Positions 1-10,392 of a DNA stretch of 64,000 nt are shown here, in pieces. The DNA lies in contig NZ_CP011036.1 of assembly GCF_002221505.1 (NCBI RefSeq), positions 2,666,001 through 2,730,000 of the forward strand, read 5' to 3'. The notes under the pieces are model-generated. The model did no database searches, had not been told where the DNA came from, and saw only the letters and a program-made list of their open reading frames with translations. The stretch's first letter is position 1, and every line of letters begins with the position of its first letter. The position numbers were made by a program, and so were the translations under genes. The stretch comes from Pseudoalteromonas nigrifaciens (lineage in GTDB: Bacteria > Pseudomonadota > Gammaproteobacteria > Enterobacterales > Alteromonadaceae).

Positions 1-766
1 TAGTTAGTGACCAAATGTACGAAGACATTTTACCACATGGCAGGCTTAGGTTTCTTGGCGGTGGAGCAGCAATACGCACATTAAGCATAATGATGCCTTC
101 TTCTTCTGGGTAGTTAGCCATTGAGTAAGCACGAATTGTTTCTTCGTCTACTTTTGACTCCAGGTCGAAGAAACCAAAATGGTTCCAATCACCACGATAT
201 TCTTCTGGAACATCGAAATCAGCATATTTAACATGATGAGCTGGCGCTTCGATTTGGATGTAACCACCCGCACGGAACGGCACTGACTCGCCATCTGGAA
301 TTTGTAGTACAAGTTCTTTAATGAACGTTGCTTTGTTATCGTTAGAGATAACTTCACAATCCCATTTTTTAACACCGAAAATTGACTCTTCAAGCTCAAT
401 TTCCATGTCATTTTTAACATTTACCTGACACGCTAAACGACAGCCTTCACGGGCTTCACCTTTAGAAATGTGATCAAGTTCAGTTGGCAGAATATCGCCG
501 CCACCTTCTTTAATGTGTACACGACACTGACCACAAGAGCCACCGCCACCACATGCAGAAGATACGAAAATACCTGACTCAGATAGCGCGCCTAATAACT
601 TGCTACCTGCTGATGTTTTAATGGCTTTGTCTGGGTCGCCATTAATCCCAATGATGATATCGCCACTTGCAACTAACTGAGATTTAGCACCAATGATCAC
701 TAAAACTAGTAGTACAACGATAGCGATGAAAACACCAACTCCTAAGAAAATATCAGTATAACCCAT
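1..766 (-). CDS. nqrF: Na+-translocating NADH:quinone reductase subunit F, 3' part missing
   Basis: This is the NADH-oxidising subunit of the sodium-pumping NQR complex. It takes electrons from NADH through FAD and a 2Fe-2S centre into the membrane subunits. The start codon is at 766. About 255 residues are visible before the window edge cuts the gene, and the family is about 408 aa, so most of the FAD/NADH domain is missing. Residues 3-26 form the single membrane anchor. The ferredoxin-type cluster ligands are visible as C72, C78, C81 and C113, in the pattern [10 protein letters not shown] followed by CRLAC. The gene lies 18 nt after nqrE as the last gene of nqrABCDEF. The truncation is only an effect of the window. 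Confidence 0.97.
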   Translation of the reverse strand, partial: MGYTDIFLGVGVFIAIVVLLVLVIIGAKSQLVASGDIIIGINGDPDKAIKTSAGSKLLGALSESGIFVSSACGGGGSCGQCRVHIKEGGGDILPTELDHISKGEAREGCRLACQVNVKNDMEIELEESIFGVKKWDCEVISNDNKATFIKELVLQIPDGESVPFRAGGYIQIEAPAHHVKYADFDVPEEYRGDWNHFGFFDLESKVDEETIRAYSMANYPEEEGIIMLNVRIAAPPPRNLSLPCGKMSSYIWSLT

Positions 767-784
767 GATTTATCCTCGCTACCT

Positions 785-1393
785 TTACAGTGAAATACCA
801 GAGAATGACATAAAGCCAAGAGCCATTAAGCCAACAGTAATAAAGGTAATACCTAAACCACGTAAGCCATCTGGAACGTCTGAATATTTCATTTTCTCAC
901 GGATACCTGCAAGTAATGTAATTGCAAGTGCCCAACCAACACCAGCGCCAATACCATAAACCACAGACTCGCCGAAGTTATAGTTACGCTCAACCATGAA
1001 AGATACCGCACCAAAAATTGCACAGTTAACTGTGATTAGTGGTAAGAAGATACCTAACGCGTTGTAAAGTGCTGGGAAGAACTTATCTAATGCCATTTCC
1101 AAAATTTGCACAAGTGCTGCAATAACACCAATGAAAGTTAAGAAACGTAAAAAGCTAAGATCTGCATCTGGGTAACCAAGCCACGTAAGTGAACCCGGTG
1201 CTAACACTGCATGGTAAACTAAGTTGTTAACTGGTACCGAAATACCTAATACAACAATAACCGCTACACCTAGGCCAATTGATGTGGTTACTTTTTTAGA
1301 TACAGCTAAAAAAGTACACATGCCTAAGAAGAATGATAACGCTAAGTTTTCAATAAAAACGGCTTTTACAAATAAACTAATATAATGTTCCAC
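785..1393 (-). CDS. nqrE: Na+-translocating NADH:quinone reductase subunit E
   Basis: NqrE is an integral membrane subunit of the NQR sodium pump. It is 202 aa, close to the family length, and has six predicted hydrophobic helices. NqrD and NqrE are homologous and inserted with inverted topology. Known structures place an iron centre between them, held by two cysteines from each. Here the NqrE pair is C26 (in FLGMCTFLA) and C124 (in TVNCAIFGA). The gene sits between nqrD (10 nt away) and nqrF (18 nt away). The related Rnf subunit RnfA is the only serious alternative, and the complete NqrA-NqrF order excludes it. Confidence 0.97.
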   Translation of the reverse strand: MEHYISLFVKAVFIENLALSFFLGMCTFLAVSKKVTTSIGLGVAVIVVLGISVPVNNLVYHAVLAPGSLTWLGYPDADLSFLRFLTFIGVIAALVQILEMALDKFFPALYNALGIFLPLITVNCAIFGAVSFMVERNYNFGESVVYGIGAGVGWALAITLLAGIREKMKYSDVPDGLRGLGITFITVGLMALGFMSFSGISL

Positions 1394-1403
1394 TGTGTGC
1401 CCC

Positions 1404-2036
1404 TTACGCTTTAGCTTCTACTTGGTCTTTCTTATAAGTACGTAGTACCCATATGAATAAACCAATGATGAAGAATGCACTCGGTGGTAATATCAATAGA
1501 CCCATAGGTTGATACCAACCACCATTTTGTACTAATGGGATAATATCAACACCGAATAGTGAACCCTTACCAAATAGTTCACGAATGAAACCAACGGTAA
1601 GTAGTACTACTGAATAACCTAAACCGTTACCAATACCGTCAAGAAACGACATAAGTGGCGGTGACTTCATTGCGTATGCTTCAGCACGACCCATTACAAT
1701 ACAGTTAGTAATAATTAGACCGATAAATACCGAAAGCTCTTTTGCCGTAGCGTAAGAAAATGCTTGTAGTACTTGGTCAACAACAATTACCAAAGATGCA
1801 ATAATCGTCATTTGTACAATAATACGTACTGACGATGGGATCTGGTTACGAATAGTCGAGATAAAGAAGCTAGAAAACGCGGTTACCAAGGTCAAAGCAA
1901 TTGACATGATTAATGCGTTTTTTAAGCTAGATGTTACCGCTAGCGCAGAACAAATACCAAGTACTTGTAGTGCGATTGGGTTGTTAGCTAAAACCGGGCC
2001 AAATAGGACCGCTTTCATTTCTTTAGTATCAGCCAT
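1404..2036 (-). CDS. nqrD: Na+-translocating NADH:quinone reductase subunit D
   Basis: NqrD is a membrane subunit of the NQR complex and partner of NqrE around the intramembrane iron centre. It is 210 aa with about six transmembrane helices. The expected cysteines are C29 (in VLGICSALA) and C112 (in ITNCIVMG), at the positions known from Vibrio. Its ATG overlaps the nqrC stop codon by one base (TAATG), which suggests translational coupling. Nothing in the sequence departs from the family. Confidence 0.97.
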   Translation of the reverse strand: MADTKEMKAVLFGPVLANNPIALQVLGICSALAVTSSLKNALIMSIALTLVTAFSSFFISTIRNQIPSSVRIIVQMTIIASLVIVVDQVLQAFSYATAKELSVFIGLIITNCIVMGRAEAYAMKSPPLMSFLDGIGNGLGYSVVLLTVGFIRELFGKGSLFGVDIIPLVQNGGWYQPMGLLILPPSAFFIIGLFIWVLRTYKKDQVEAKA

Positions 2037-2809
2037 TATTTCAATGCTCCTTTACGTACTTCCGCAAGGAATGGACCAAAGCCATTGTCACCAGTCCAAA
2101 AGTCAACTGTATTATCAACACCGTTAGACGTTAAAGTTGCACCCGATAGACCATCAATTTGATGCTCATTGCTAGCGCCACTTTTTACAACATCGATAGG
2201 TAATTCTTTACCTTCCCATTTTGCAGTCCACTGTGGATTTTGGATTTCGCCACCTAAACCAGGTGTTTCACCATGCTTATAAAAGATAATGTTTTTGATT
2301 GTTTCGCCATCATTTTCAAGCGAAAGGAAACCATACATTAAGCCCCATAAACCGTAACCTTGAATAGGAACAATAATAGTGTCAACTGACCCATTATCTG
2401 CTCTAGAGATGTATACAGGTGCCTCTGTCGTTACGCGCTGAATGCCCGCAATATCAGTAATGCCTTTTTCAGCAAGCGCAAAGCTTAGCTTAGGGTCAAA
2501 TTTGCTTTTTTCAAAGTCAAATGCATTAACCTTAGCCTGAACTTCTTCACTTGAGTCGCTTGCAAAAGACTCACCCGTTTTCATATTAACTAAGCGTACT
2601 TCGATTTTGTTGTTGAATGTTTCAGAAACATTTTCAACTTTTCCGATTCCCGCTGCAACTAAGATATTACTTTGAATATCTTTCGCTTTATTAGCTTGCT
2701 GTAAAGGACGAAGCTGTACAGCAGCAAACGATACGATAATTGCACACACTAAACATAGCGCAACAACTACTGCTAACGTTTTACCGATTGATTCGTTATT
2801 ACTAGACAT
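2036..2809 (-). CDS. nqrC: Na+-translocating NADH:quinone reductase subunit C
   Basis: NqrC is a one-helix, largely periplasmic subunit that carries covalently bound FMN. It is 257 aa. An N-terminal transmembrane helix at about residues 8-30 is followed by an FMN-binding domain. The flavinylation motif SGAT is at 222-225, with T225 as the acceptor threonine and the same numbering as in Vibrio cholerae. The start overlaps the end of nqrB by 8 nt. The attachment needs the flavin transferase ApbE, which is not in this window. Confidence 0.97.
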   Translation of the reverse strand: MSSNNESIGKTLAVVVALCLVCAIIVSFAAVQLRPLQQANKAKDIQSNILVAAGIGKVENVSETFNNKIEVRLVNMKTGESFASDSSEEVQAKVNAFDFEKSKFDPKLSFALAEKGITDIAGIQRVTTEAPVYISRADNGSVDTIIVPIQGYGLWGLMYGFLSLENDGETIKNIIFYKHGETPGLGGEIQNPQWTAKWEGKELPIDVVKSGASNEHQIDGLSGATLTSNGVDNTVDFWTGDNGFGPFLAEVRKGALK

Positions 2810-4004
2810 TACGTGCCAACCTCCGTTTGATATTAGCTTGCACTACAAAGTGATCGAACAGTGGAGCAAATAAGTTAGCAAATAAGATTGCTAGCATCAT
2901 ACCTTCTGGGAAAGCAGGGTTCACAACACGGATCATAACAACCATAAAACCAATAAGAGCGCCATAAGCTAACTTACCTTTATCGGTAAATGCAGCAGAC
3001 ACAGGGTCGGTAGCCATAAAGAACATACCAAACGCAAAACCACCTAGTACAAAGTGCCAATGCCAAGGCATAGCAAATACTGGGTTAGTCTCAGAGCCAA
3101 CTGTATTTAGCAGTAATGCAGTGATTACCATACCGAAAAATACACCTAGCACTATACGCCAAGAAGCGATACGCACGTAAATAAGGAACAAGCCACCCAC
3201 TAATAATGCAAGTGTTGATGTTTCGCCTACAGAACCTTGAATGAAACCGTAAAACGCATTCCACCATAACTCCATGTTTGAAAAATCAAGTGTGCCAACA
3301 AACGCTTGACCAAGCATAGTCGCACCAGAGAACGAATCTACTGCTGTCCATACTGTGTCACCTGAAATTTGTGCCGGGTATGCGAAGAATAAAAACGCAC
3401 GACCAGCTAACGCAGGGTTTAAGAAGTTACGACCTGTACCACCAAAGATTTCTTTAGCAATTACAACACCAAATGTAATACCAAGCGCAACTTGCCATAA
3501 AGGAATAGTTGCTGGCAAAATAAGTGCAAATAACACTGATGTTACGAAGAAACCTTCGTTAATTTCGTGTTTACGCACTGAAGCAAATATAACTTCCCAA
3601 AAACCACCTACAGCAAAAGTAACTGCATAAATTGGTAGGAAGAAACACGCTCCATAGAACATTTTAGCGCCCCAGCCTGCATCAGCGGTTAATTGACCGC
3701 CTAACAGTTGAAACAAATCAACTTGCCATATATTAGCTAGTTCAAAACCTTGTGCTAAAGCACCAGCGGCCTGATGACCAATATTGAACATACCAAAAAA
3801 CATAGCAGGGAACGTTGCCATCCACACTAAAATCATCATGCGTTTTAGGTCGATGTTGTCACGAACGTGTGTCGCGCCTTTATTTACGTAGCCTGGTGTA
3901 TAAAAAATAGTTGCTGCTGCTTCATACAGAGCATAAAACTTTTCATATTTACCACCGGCTTCAAAATTCGGCTCGATATCTTCAAGATATTTTTTTAAAC
4001 CCAT
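2802..4004 (-). CDS. nqrB: Na+-translocating NADH:quinone reductase subunit B
   Basis: NqrB is the large membrane subunit that forms the sodium path and binds riboflavin and a second covalent FMN. It is 400 aa with about ten hydrophobic helices. The flavinylation motif SGAT is at 226-229 (in [10 protein letters not shown]), so T229 is the probable acceptor. The product is slightly shorter than the 415-aa Vibrio protein, mainly at the N-terminus. It starts 4 nt after nqrA and overlaps nqrC by 8 nt. Confidence 0.97.
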   Translation of the reverse strand: MGLKKYLEDIEPNFEAGGKYEKFYALYEAAATIFYTPGYVNKGATHVRDNIDLKRMMILVWMATFPAMFFGMFNIGHQAAGALAQGFELANIWQVDLFQLLGGQLTADAGWGAKMFYGACFFLPIYAVTFAVGGFWEVIFASVRKHEINEGFFVTSVLFALILPATIPLWQVALGITFGVVIAKEIFGGTGRNFLNPALAGRAFLFFAYPAQISGDTVWTAVDSFSGATMLGQAFVGTLDFSNMELWWNAFYGFIQGSVGETSTLALLVGGLFLIYVRIASWRIVLGVFFGMVITALLLNTVGSETNPVFAMPWHWHFVLGGFAFGMFFMATDPVSAAFTDKGKLAYGALIGFMVVMIRVVNPAFPEGMMLAILFANLFAPLFDHFVVQANIKRRLARNV

Positions 4005-4008
4005 CTCT

Positions 4009-5653
<1,645 letters not shown>

Positions 5654-5676
5654 AAAAGTCGCACTAGGCGACTTTT
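5654..5676 (-). terminator. Rho-independent terminator of fabV
   Basis: A nine-base stem (AAAAGTCGC against GCGACTTTT) encloses a five-base loop. It is followed on the minus strand by a T run and lies 22 nt past the fabV stop. Confidence 0.8.
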
Positions 5677-5697
5677 CAAACTGTTTTGTACAATTGA

Positions 5698-6891
5698 TTA
5701 GTCAATCATATTCGCAATAGGCTGAACAGGGTCAACCTCTTGCTCATAATCAACGCCTTGTATACCAAAACCAAACAAGCGTAAAAACTCATTATGATAA
5801 CCAACATAATCGGTTAGTTCATCAATGCTACTAGTATCTACTTTATCCCAAATAGCTTGAATACGTGCTTGTACGTCATCTTCTAGCTCTTTATAGTTTT
5901 GGAATAAATGACCGCCTTCGTCAAAACGTGGCGTGTCGCCGTATAAGTTTTCGCTAAATAACGCCTGTATTTGCTCAATAGTACCTTCGTAGGTGCCATC
6001 GGCTTTCATTACTTTAAATAAAGCAGAAATATACAAAGGCATAATAGGAATAGCCGAGCTAGCTTGTGTTACTACCGCATTAAGTGACGATACATACGCT
6101 TCGCCATTTAAATCACTAGTCGAAGCTTTAATAGCAGCCGTTGCACGATCCAAATCTTCTTTTGCTTTACCAATCGTTGCATGCCCGTATATTGGCCATG
6201 TTAGCTCTTTACCTATGTAGGTATAAGCAGTGGTTTTGAAGTTATCGGCTAGCACATCGGCTTGTTTTAGTGCATCAATCCACATTTCCCAATCTTCACC
6301 GCCCATTACTTTAATAGTATTGTCGATATCATCTTGGTTTGCCGCTTCAACGGTTATTTCATCAATTTCACGCTTTGAGGTATTCAGATTTTTAGTTGTA
6401 ACTGCATTACCAATTGGCTTAAGCGTAGATGAGAACACTTCACCGGTATTAGGATCGGTACGACGCGGAGACGCTAAGCTGTAAATAATTAAATCTACTT
6501 TGCCTAAATCGGCTTTAATAGTATCAATTGCTTTTTGCTTAATTTCGTTTGAGAACGCATCGCCATTAATATTTTTTGACCAAAGGCCTGCTTCGTCTGC
6601 AGCATTTTGAAATGCAGCTGTATTGTACCAACCTGCAGAACCCGTTTTGCGCTCAGTGCCTTCTTTTTCAAAGAAAATACCTAATGTTTTAGCACCGCCA
6701 CCAAACGCCGCAGTAATACGCGATGCAAGGCCATAGCCTGTAGAGGCACCAATAACTAATACATTTTTAGGCGCATTTTTTAATGCACCTTGTTGCTTTA
6801 CATAATTAATTTGTTCTTGAACATGTTCGCTACAGCCCACTGGGTGGGCATTGGTGCAGATAAATCCACGAATTTTAGGCTTAATGACCAT
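5698..6891 (-). CDS. fabV: trans-2-enoyl-ACP/CoA reductase FabV
   Basis: FabV performs the last reduction of the fatty-acid elongation cycle, turning trans-2-enoyl-ACP into acyl-ACP with NADH. It is a triclosan-resistant alternative to FabI. It is 397 aa, the family length, and a larger relative of short-chain dehydrogenases. The cofactor motif GASTGYG is at 48-54 with Y53. The active-site pair Y235 and K244 follows the FabV-type Tyr-x8-Lys spacing (YGHATIGKAK). The gene is monocistronic, with a Shine-Dalgarno AGGA 6 nt before the ATG. A promoter overlaps a palindrome upstream, and a terminator follows. No fabI is seen in the window. Confidence 0.96.
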   Translation of the reverse strand: MVIKPKIRGFICTNAHPVGCSEHVQEQINYVKQQGALKNAPKNVLVIGASTGYGLASRITAAFGGGAKTLGIFFEKEGTERKTGSAGWYNTAAFQNAADEAGLWSKNINGDAFSNEIKQKAIDTIKADLGKVDLIIYSLASPRRTDPNTGEVFSSTLKPIGNAVTTKNLNTSKREIDEITVEAANQDDIDNTIKVMGGEDWEMWIDALKQADVLADNFKTTAYTYIGKELTWPIYGHATIGKAKEDLDRATAAIKASTSDLNGEAYVSSLNAVVTQASSAIPIMPLYISALFKVMKADGTYEGTIEQIQALFSENLYGDTPRFDEGGHLFQNYKELEDDVQARIQAIWDKVDTSSIDELTDYVGYHNEFLRLFGFGIQGVDYEQEVDPVQPIANMID

Positions 6892-6940
6892 TGATCATCC
6901 TATATCTTTACAATAAAAATTAGCGCTAGTTTAAAGGCTA

Positions 6941-6969
6941 ATACTAAAAACACTGATCTGATCAGTTAA
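6941..6969 (-). promoter_or_regulatory. fabV promoter overlapping a 15-bp perfect palindrome
   Basis: On the minus strand a -35-like TTAACT and a -10-like TAGTAT are 17 nt apart. The palindrome ACTGATC-t-GATCAGT (6952-6966) covers the -35 edge and half of the spacer. Its geometry, two inverted TGATC-type half-sites around one base, matches the known FadR operator form TGGTC-n-GACCA with one change per arm. FadR or another fatty-acid regulator is therefore the inferred binder. The regulator gene is not in the window. Confidence 0.5.
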
Positions 6970-7007
6970 TCTTGAGTGTAAACATCAATCAAATCGCTAT
7001 TAATTGT

Positions 7008-7313
7008 TTAAGCTGACTTAGAGCCACCCATACAATTGGGTGAATCAGGCGCTTCACCATTATGTTCAGCAAACTCATCTGGCGTATAAGTATGAATAGC
7101 CAGTGCATGAATATGATTGGCTAATTCATCTTTTAAAATTTCATTAATTTCGCGATGGCGCTGTAATAAGCGCTTACCAGCAAACTCTTCGCTAACCACT
7201 ATCACTTTAAAATGCGAGTCGCTGCCAGCACTGTGCATATGGCTTTCGTTAATTACATTTAAATGCTTACAGGCAATTGCATCGCTGATTTTTTGTTGAA
7301 TTTGTTGCTGCAT
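7008..7313 (-). CDS. bolA: BolA family protein
   Basis: BolA is a small KH-like-fold protein that works with monothiol glutaredoxins in iron-sulfur handling and as a morphology and biofilm regulator. The chosen ATG at 7313 gives 101 aa starting MQQQIQQKI. An ATG four codons earlier (7325) is possible and neither has a good Shine-Dalgarno. The family core, including HFKVIVVSEEFAGKRLLQRHR and a late HALAIHTYTP segment, is clear. The C-terminal Cys in SPNCMGG favours BolA over IbaG. Its nearness to yajG and ampG recalls the E. coli bolA neighbourhood. Confidence 0.9.
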   Translation of the reverse strand: MQQQIQQKISDAIACKHLNVINESHMHSAGSDSHFKVIVVSEEFAGKRLLQRHREINEILKDELANHIHALAIHTYTPDEFAEHNGEAPDSPNCMGGSKSA

Positions 7314-7375
7314 GACATAAACCATTATTGTTACTTATTTATAAGCCCACTATAGCAACTTGCTAAGCCTAATGG

Positions 7376-7966
7376 CTAACGCTTTATCAAGCGAAAGGTT
7401 AAACTTATTCGCGGATGAGCCAAGGTAGTTTGCTTAGCAATAGCGTGTTGATAGTCGCGCTGACTATTGCCACTCATAATTAAACAGCTGCCGCTATGTA
7501 GCTTTAAATTAGTAACTTTATTGCTAGCTTTGTGTTTTAGTTTTAATACTCGCTCAGCCCCAAGCGATATACAAACGATAGTAGGTTGATGGCCAAGCTC
7601 TGCTTCATCGTCGCTATGCCACCCCATAGTATCGTTACCATCGCGGTAATAATTTACTAATAGTGAATTTAATGGCTGGTTTAAATGCCGCTCTAAACGT
7701 TTGCGCATCGCCAGTAAAACATCAGGCCAAGGCTCTACTATTAACTTACTGTGAGAATAACCATACTCAATATTGTTTTCACTGATAAAACACTGCAGCC
7801 GAGGAATTGGCCCCGTTTTATTGTAAACCGTAACATTAGGCTGCTGCCAACACAGGTTTTGCTGTAAATAGTAGAACAAATCGAGGCTTTTTTGTGCACT
7901 AAGCGCCCTACTTTGATAAGAAAAGCCATTTGGTAACAGTTGGGGGTTGGCGTTTGGCCGTTGCAT
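7376..7966 (-). CDS. AlkB-type 2-oxoglutarate/Fe(II) dioxygenase
   Basis: This is a predicted oxidative demethylase for alkylated nucleic-acid bases. It is 196 aa and resembles the ALKBH2-like branch of bacterial AlkB homologues. Fe(II) ligands are visible as H117 and D119 (in MGWHSDDE) and H174 (in YQHAIAK). The 2-oxoglutarate-binding arginines are R186 and R192 in the C-terminal HPRISLTFR. NYYRDGNDTMGWHSD is the family's typical substrate-side loop. It is a single gene divergent from rlmG, 43 nt apart. Whether it acts on DNA or RNA cannot be told from sequence. Confidence 0.9.
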   Translation of the reverse strand: MQRPNANPQLLPNGFSYQSRALSAQKSLDLFYYLQQNLCWQQPNVTVYNKTGPIPRLQCFISENNIEYGYSHSKLIVEPWPDVLLAMRKRLERHLNQPLNSLLVNYYRDGNDTMGWHSDDEAELGHQPTIVCISLGAERVLKLKHKASNKVTNLKLHSGSCLIMSGNSQRDYQHAIAKQTTLAHPRISLTFRLIKR

Positions 7967-8009
7967 GTTAGAATTTACCTATCATTTGATTACTGATCAC
8001 TAAACTATT

Positions 8010-9158
8010 ATGACCATGCAAGCACAGCTCGGCGATAAAACCTTTACTCTTGAACGCTTTCCTTTGGATCAAAAAAACCGCAGCTTACAAGCTTGGGATT
8101 CAGCCGACGAATATTTAATCGACTATGTTAGCGAACATCATCCTGATTGTCGCTCTTTGCTGATTTTAAATGATAGTTTTGGCGCGCTTTCTTGTTATTT
8201 TAGCCACAAGCAATTAACTGTTTGTTCAGTAAACGACTCTTATATTAGCCACCAAGCAGCAGCTTATAACTTAGCAGAGAATAAAATACCTGCTATTACC
8301 TTTAGCCAGCTCGATAGTTTATCGGCTTTACCTGAACAAGTTGATTTGGTACTTATAAAAGTGCCACGCACATTAGGCTTTTTACAGTATCAACTGTCTG
8401 AGCTTAGCGAAGTGCTTGCACCCGGAACGCCTGTTATTGCCGCGGCAAAAACAAAAGATGTGCATAATTCAACAATTAAAGCGTTTGAGCAGTTTATTGG
8501 CGAAACAAAAACAAGTTTAGCGGTTAAAAAGTCACGCTTAATTATAAGCCACGCACAAGGTGGGTATAAAGCCGCTGATTTTCCGGTAAATTGGCCACTT
8601 GAAGGCACTGACTTTACTATTAGTAACCATGCAAATGTGTTTTCGCGTGATTCATTAGATATTGGCGCACGGTTCTTTTTTAACTACTTACCAGAAACCA
8701 ATAAAGCTAAAAGCATTATTGATTTAGGCTGTGGTAATGGCGTGGTGGGTTTAATGGCATTATCGCGTTGCCCAAATGCAAATATTACTTTTGTTGATGA
8801 GTCGTATATGGCCGTTGAATCGGCACGCTTGAATGTAGAGCTCAATATGGAAGCTAAATATGAGCAATGTTCATTTGTTGAAAATGACTGTTTATCGGGA
8901 TTTGAGCGCGACAGTGTTGATATGGTGCTATGTAACCCGCCATTTCATCAAGCTCAAGCGGTTACCGACCACATTGCATGGCAAATGTTTAAAGAAGCAA
9001 AAGATACTTTAAAAGAAGGTGGCGAATTGCGTATTATTGGTAACCGTCATTTAGATTACCACGACAAACTAAACCGTATGTTTGGTAACTGCAAGCTACT
9101 AGGTTCTAACAAAAAGTTTGTTGTACTTAGTGCCACAAAAAATACCGGAATGTTATAA
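8010..9158 (+). CDS. rlmG: 23S rRNA (guanine-1835-N2)-methyltransferase RlmG
   Basis: RlmG methylates the exocyclic amine of G1835 in 23S rRNA using S-adenosylmethionine. It is 382 aa against 378 in E. coli. The duplicated-methyltransferase layout is visible. A degenerate N-terminal half carries LQAWDSADEYL and LILNDSFGALSC. The catalytic half has the SAM motif DLGCGNG at 238-244 and the N2-G signature NPPF at 309-312. RsmC is the main alternative, but the N-terminal motifs are those of RlmG. A second ATG two codons in could be the start. It is followed without a gap by yajG. Confidence 0.93.
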   Translation: MTMQAQLGDKTFTLERFPLDQKNRSLQAWDSADEYLIDYVSEHHPDCRSLLILNDSFGALSCYFSHKQLTVCSVNDSYISHQAAAYNLAENKIPAITFSQLDSLSALPEQVDLVLIKVPRTLGFLQYQLSELSEVLAPGTPVIAAAKTKDVHNSTIKAFEQFIGETKTSLAVKKSRLIISHAQGGYKAADFPVNWPLEGTDFTISNHANVFSRDSLDIGARFFFNYLPETNKAKSIIDLGCGNGVVGLMALSRCPNANITFVDESYMAVESARLNVELNMEAKYEQCSFVENDCLSGFERDSVDMVLCNPPFHQAQAVTDHIAWQMFKEAKDTLKEGGELRIIGNRHLDYHDKLNRMFGNCKLLGSNKKFVVLSATKNTGML

Positions 9159-9719
9159 ATGCAAATTATAAAATACCTTTTACCTTGGTTGGTGTTTTTG
9201 GCACTGCCTGCATGTAGTAATCAGCCAAATCAGATAATACTTAATCCTGTTTATAAAAATGGGCAAATAAGTTCAATCAACAGCAGCTTAAGTACCAGTG
9301 TAATTGATTTAAGAGGCGATACTGCCACCTTAAAACTTATAGAGTCTGACAAAACCAAAACTTTTGCCAGCCATGGTATTACAGCCTCAGTAAAAAGTGC
9401 GCTCGACAGCGCCCTAAGTCGTAACGGTGCCAGCATTTCTAACTTAGCCACGGTGCGCTTTGAAGTAGATATTCATGCTTTGCAAGCAGTTGTTACCGAA
9501 AAACTAATGAGCCACACCAGCGCGGCTTCTATAGAGTTTGGCGTGCGTGTTATTCGCGCTACCAGTAACTTTAGCAAAGTATACCGAGGCAATGCTAATT
9601 TAGCAGGGCCACTGGGGCACGACAGAGCAAAAATAGAAGGTCAGCTTAATAAGTTGACTGAGCAAATTATTACCCGCATTGTATCTGACCCTGAATTAAT
9701 AGAATTTTTAGAAGGTTAA
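9159..9719 (+). CDS. yajG: YajG family lipoprotein
   Basis: This is a predicted outer-membrane lipoprotein of unknown function. It is 186 aa. The signal sequence ends in the lipobox LPAC with C19 as the lipidated residue, followed by a periplasmic domain of the YajG type. Its start directly abuts the rlmG stop and it ends 2 nt before the cyclophilin gene, so the three are probably co-transcribed. In E. coli yajG also neighbours ampG, which supports the assignment. Confidence 0.82.
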   Translation: MQIIKYLLPWLVFLALPACSNQPNQIILNPVYKNGQISSINSSLSTSVIDLRGDTATLKLIESDKTKTFASHGITASVKSALDSALSRNGASISNLATVRFEVDIHALQAVVTEKLMSHTSAASIEFGVRVIRATSNFSKVYRGNANLAGPLGHDRAKIEGQLNKLTEQIITRIVSDPELIEFLEG

Positions 9720-9721
9720 CA

Positions 9722-10342
9722 ATGAAACGACTTTTTTTAATCTGCTTAAGCCTATTCTTTAGTACCACTACGCTTGCTGCTAAAGAAGGCCGTTTTGTAC
9801 AAAAAGATAATATTTTTCCGCGTGTTGAAATAGTCACTTCACTGGGTAGCATAGTGATTGAGCTTGACCGCTCTAAAGCCCCCATTACTGCAAATAACTT
9901 TTTAACCTACGTAATGGATAAAAGCTATCAAGGCAGTGTGTTTCATCGTATTGAGCGTGATGTAGAAAACGACCGCGACTTTGTTATTCAAGGTGGCGGC
10001 TACGATAAAGACTACGATGGACTACACGAAAACGATCCTATTTTTAACGAAAGCGGTAATGGCTTAAAAAACGATATGTATAGCATAGCTATGGCGTATC
10101 AAGACCGCCAACCTCATTCAGGAACGCGCCAATTCTTTTTTAATATGGACGATAACGACCATTTAAACCCTGGCAGAGAATGGGGGTTTGCGGTATTTGG
10201 CAATGTAATGGACGGCTACGACACGCTAGATAAAATTATGGCGGTAAAAACCGGATTTAACGAAAAAATTGGCTACGACTTTGTACCCAAAGAGCCTGTA
10301 GTTATTTTAAATATTAAATTACTTGAACAAGTTCCCCTGTAA
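9722..10342 (+). CDS. Periplasmic cyclophilin-type peptidyl-prolyl isomerase
   Basis: This enzyme is predicted to catalyse cis-trans isomerisation of X-Pro bonds in exported proteins. It is 206 aa. An N-terminal signal peptide (about residues 1-20, ending TTLAA) is followed by a cyclophilin domain with VFHRIERD, the FVIQGGG motif, SGTRQFFFN and WGFAVFGNVMDGYD. The single-domain size and signal peptide resemble PpiA-like proteins rather than cytosolic PpiB. It is the third gene of the rlmG-yajG cluster, and a hairpin without a T run follows. Confidence 0.9.
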   Translation: MKRLFLICLSLFFSTTTLAAKEGRFVQKDNIFPRVEIVTSLGSIVIELDRSKAPITANNFLTYVMDKSYQGSVFHRIERDVENDRDFVIQGGGYDKDYDGLHENDPIFNESGNGLKNDMYSIAMAYQDRQPHSGTRQFFFNMDDNDHLNPGREWGFAVFGNVMDGYDTLDKIMAVKTGFNEKIGYDFVPKEPVVILNIKLLEQVPL

Positions 10343-10350
10343 CAATTAAA

Positions 10351-10369
10351 AGAGCAGCCTAGCTGCTCT
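10351..10369 (+). terminator. Weak hairpin between the cyclophilin gene and ampG
   Basis: An eight-base perfect stem (AGAGCAGC against GCTGCTCT) has a three-base loop and no T run after it. It may be a weak terminator or an mRNA-stabilising structure within the cluster. Confidence 0.4.
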
Positions 10370-10392
10370 GTGTTAAAGCCAATGAAGGCCCT

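Noticed and set aside
148..420. A 90-codon open frame on the minus strand
   Set aside because: It lies within nqrF in another frame. The nqrF frame has clear domain and cysteine motifs, so this is a shadow.
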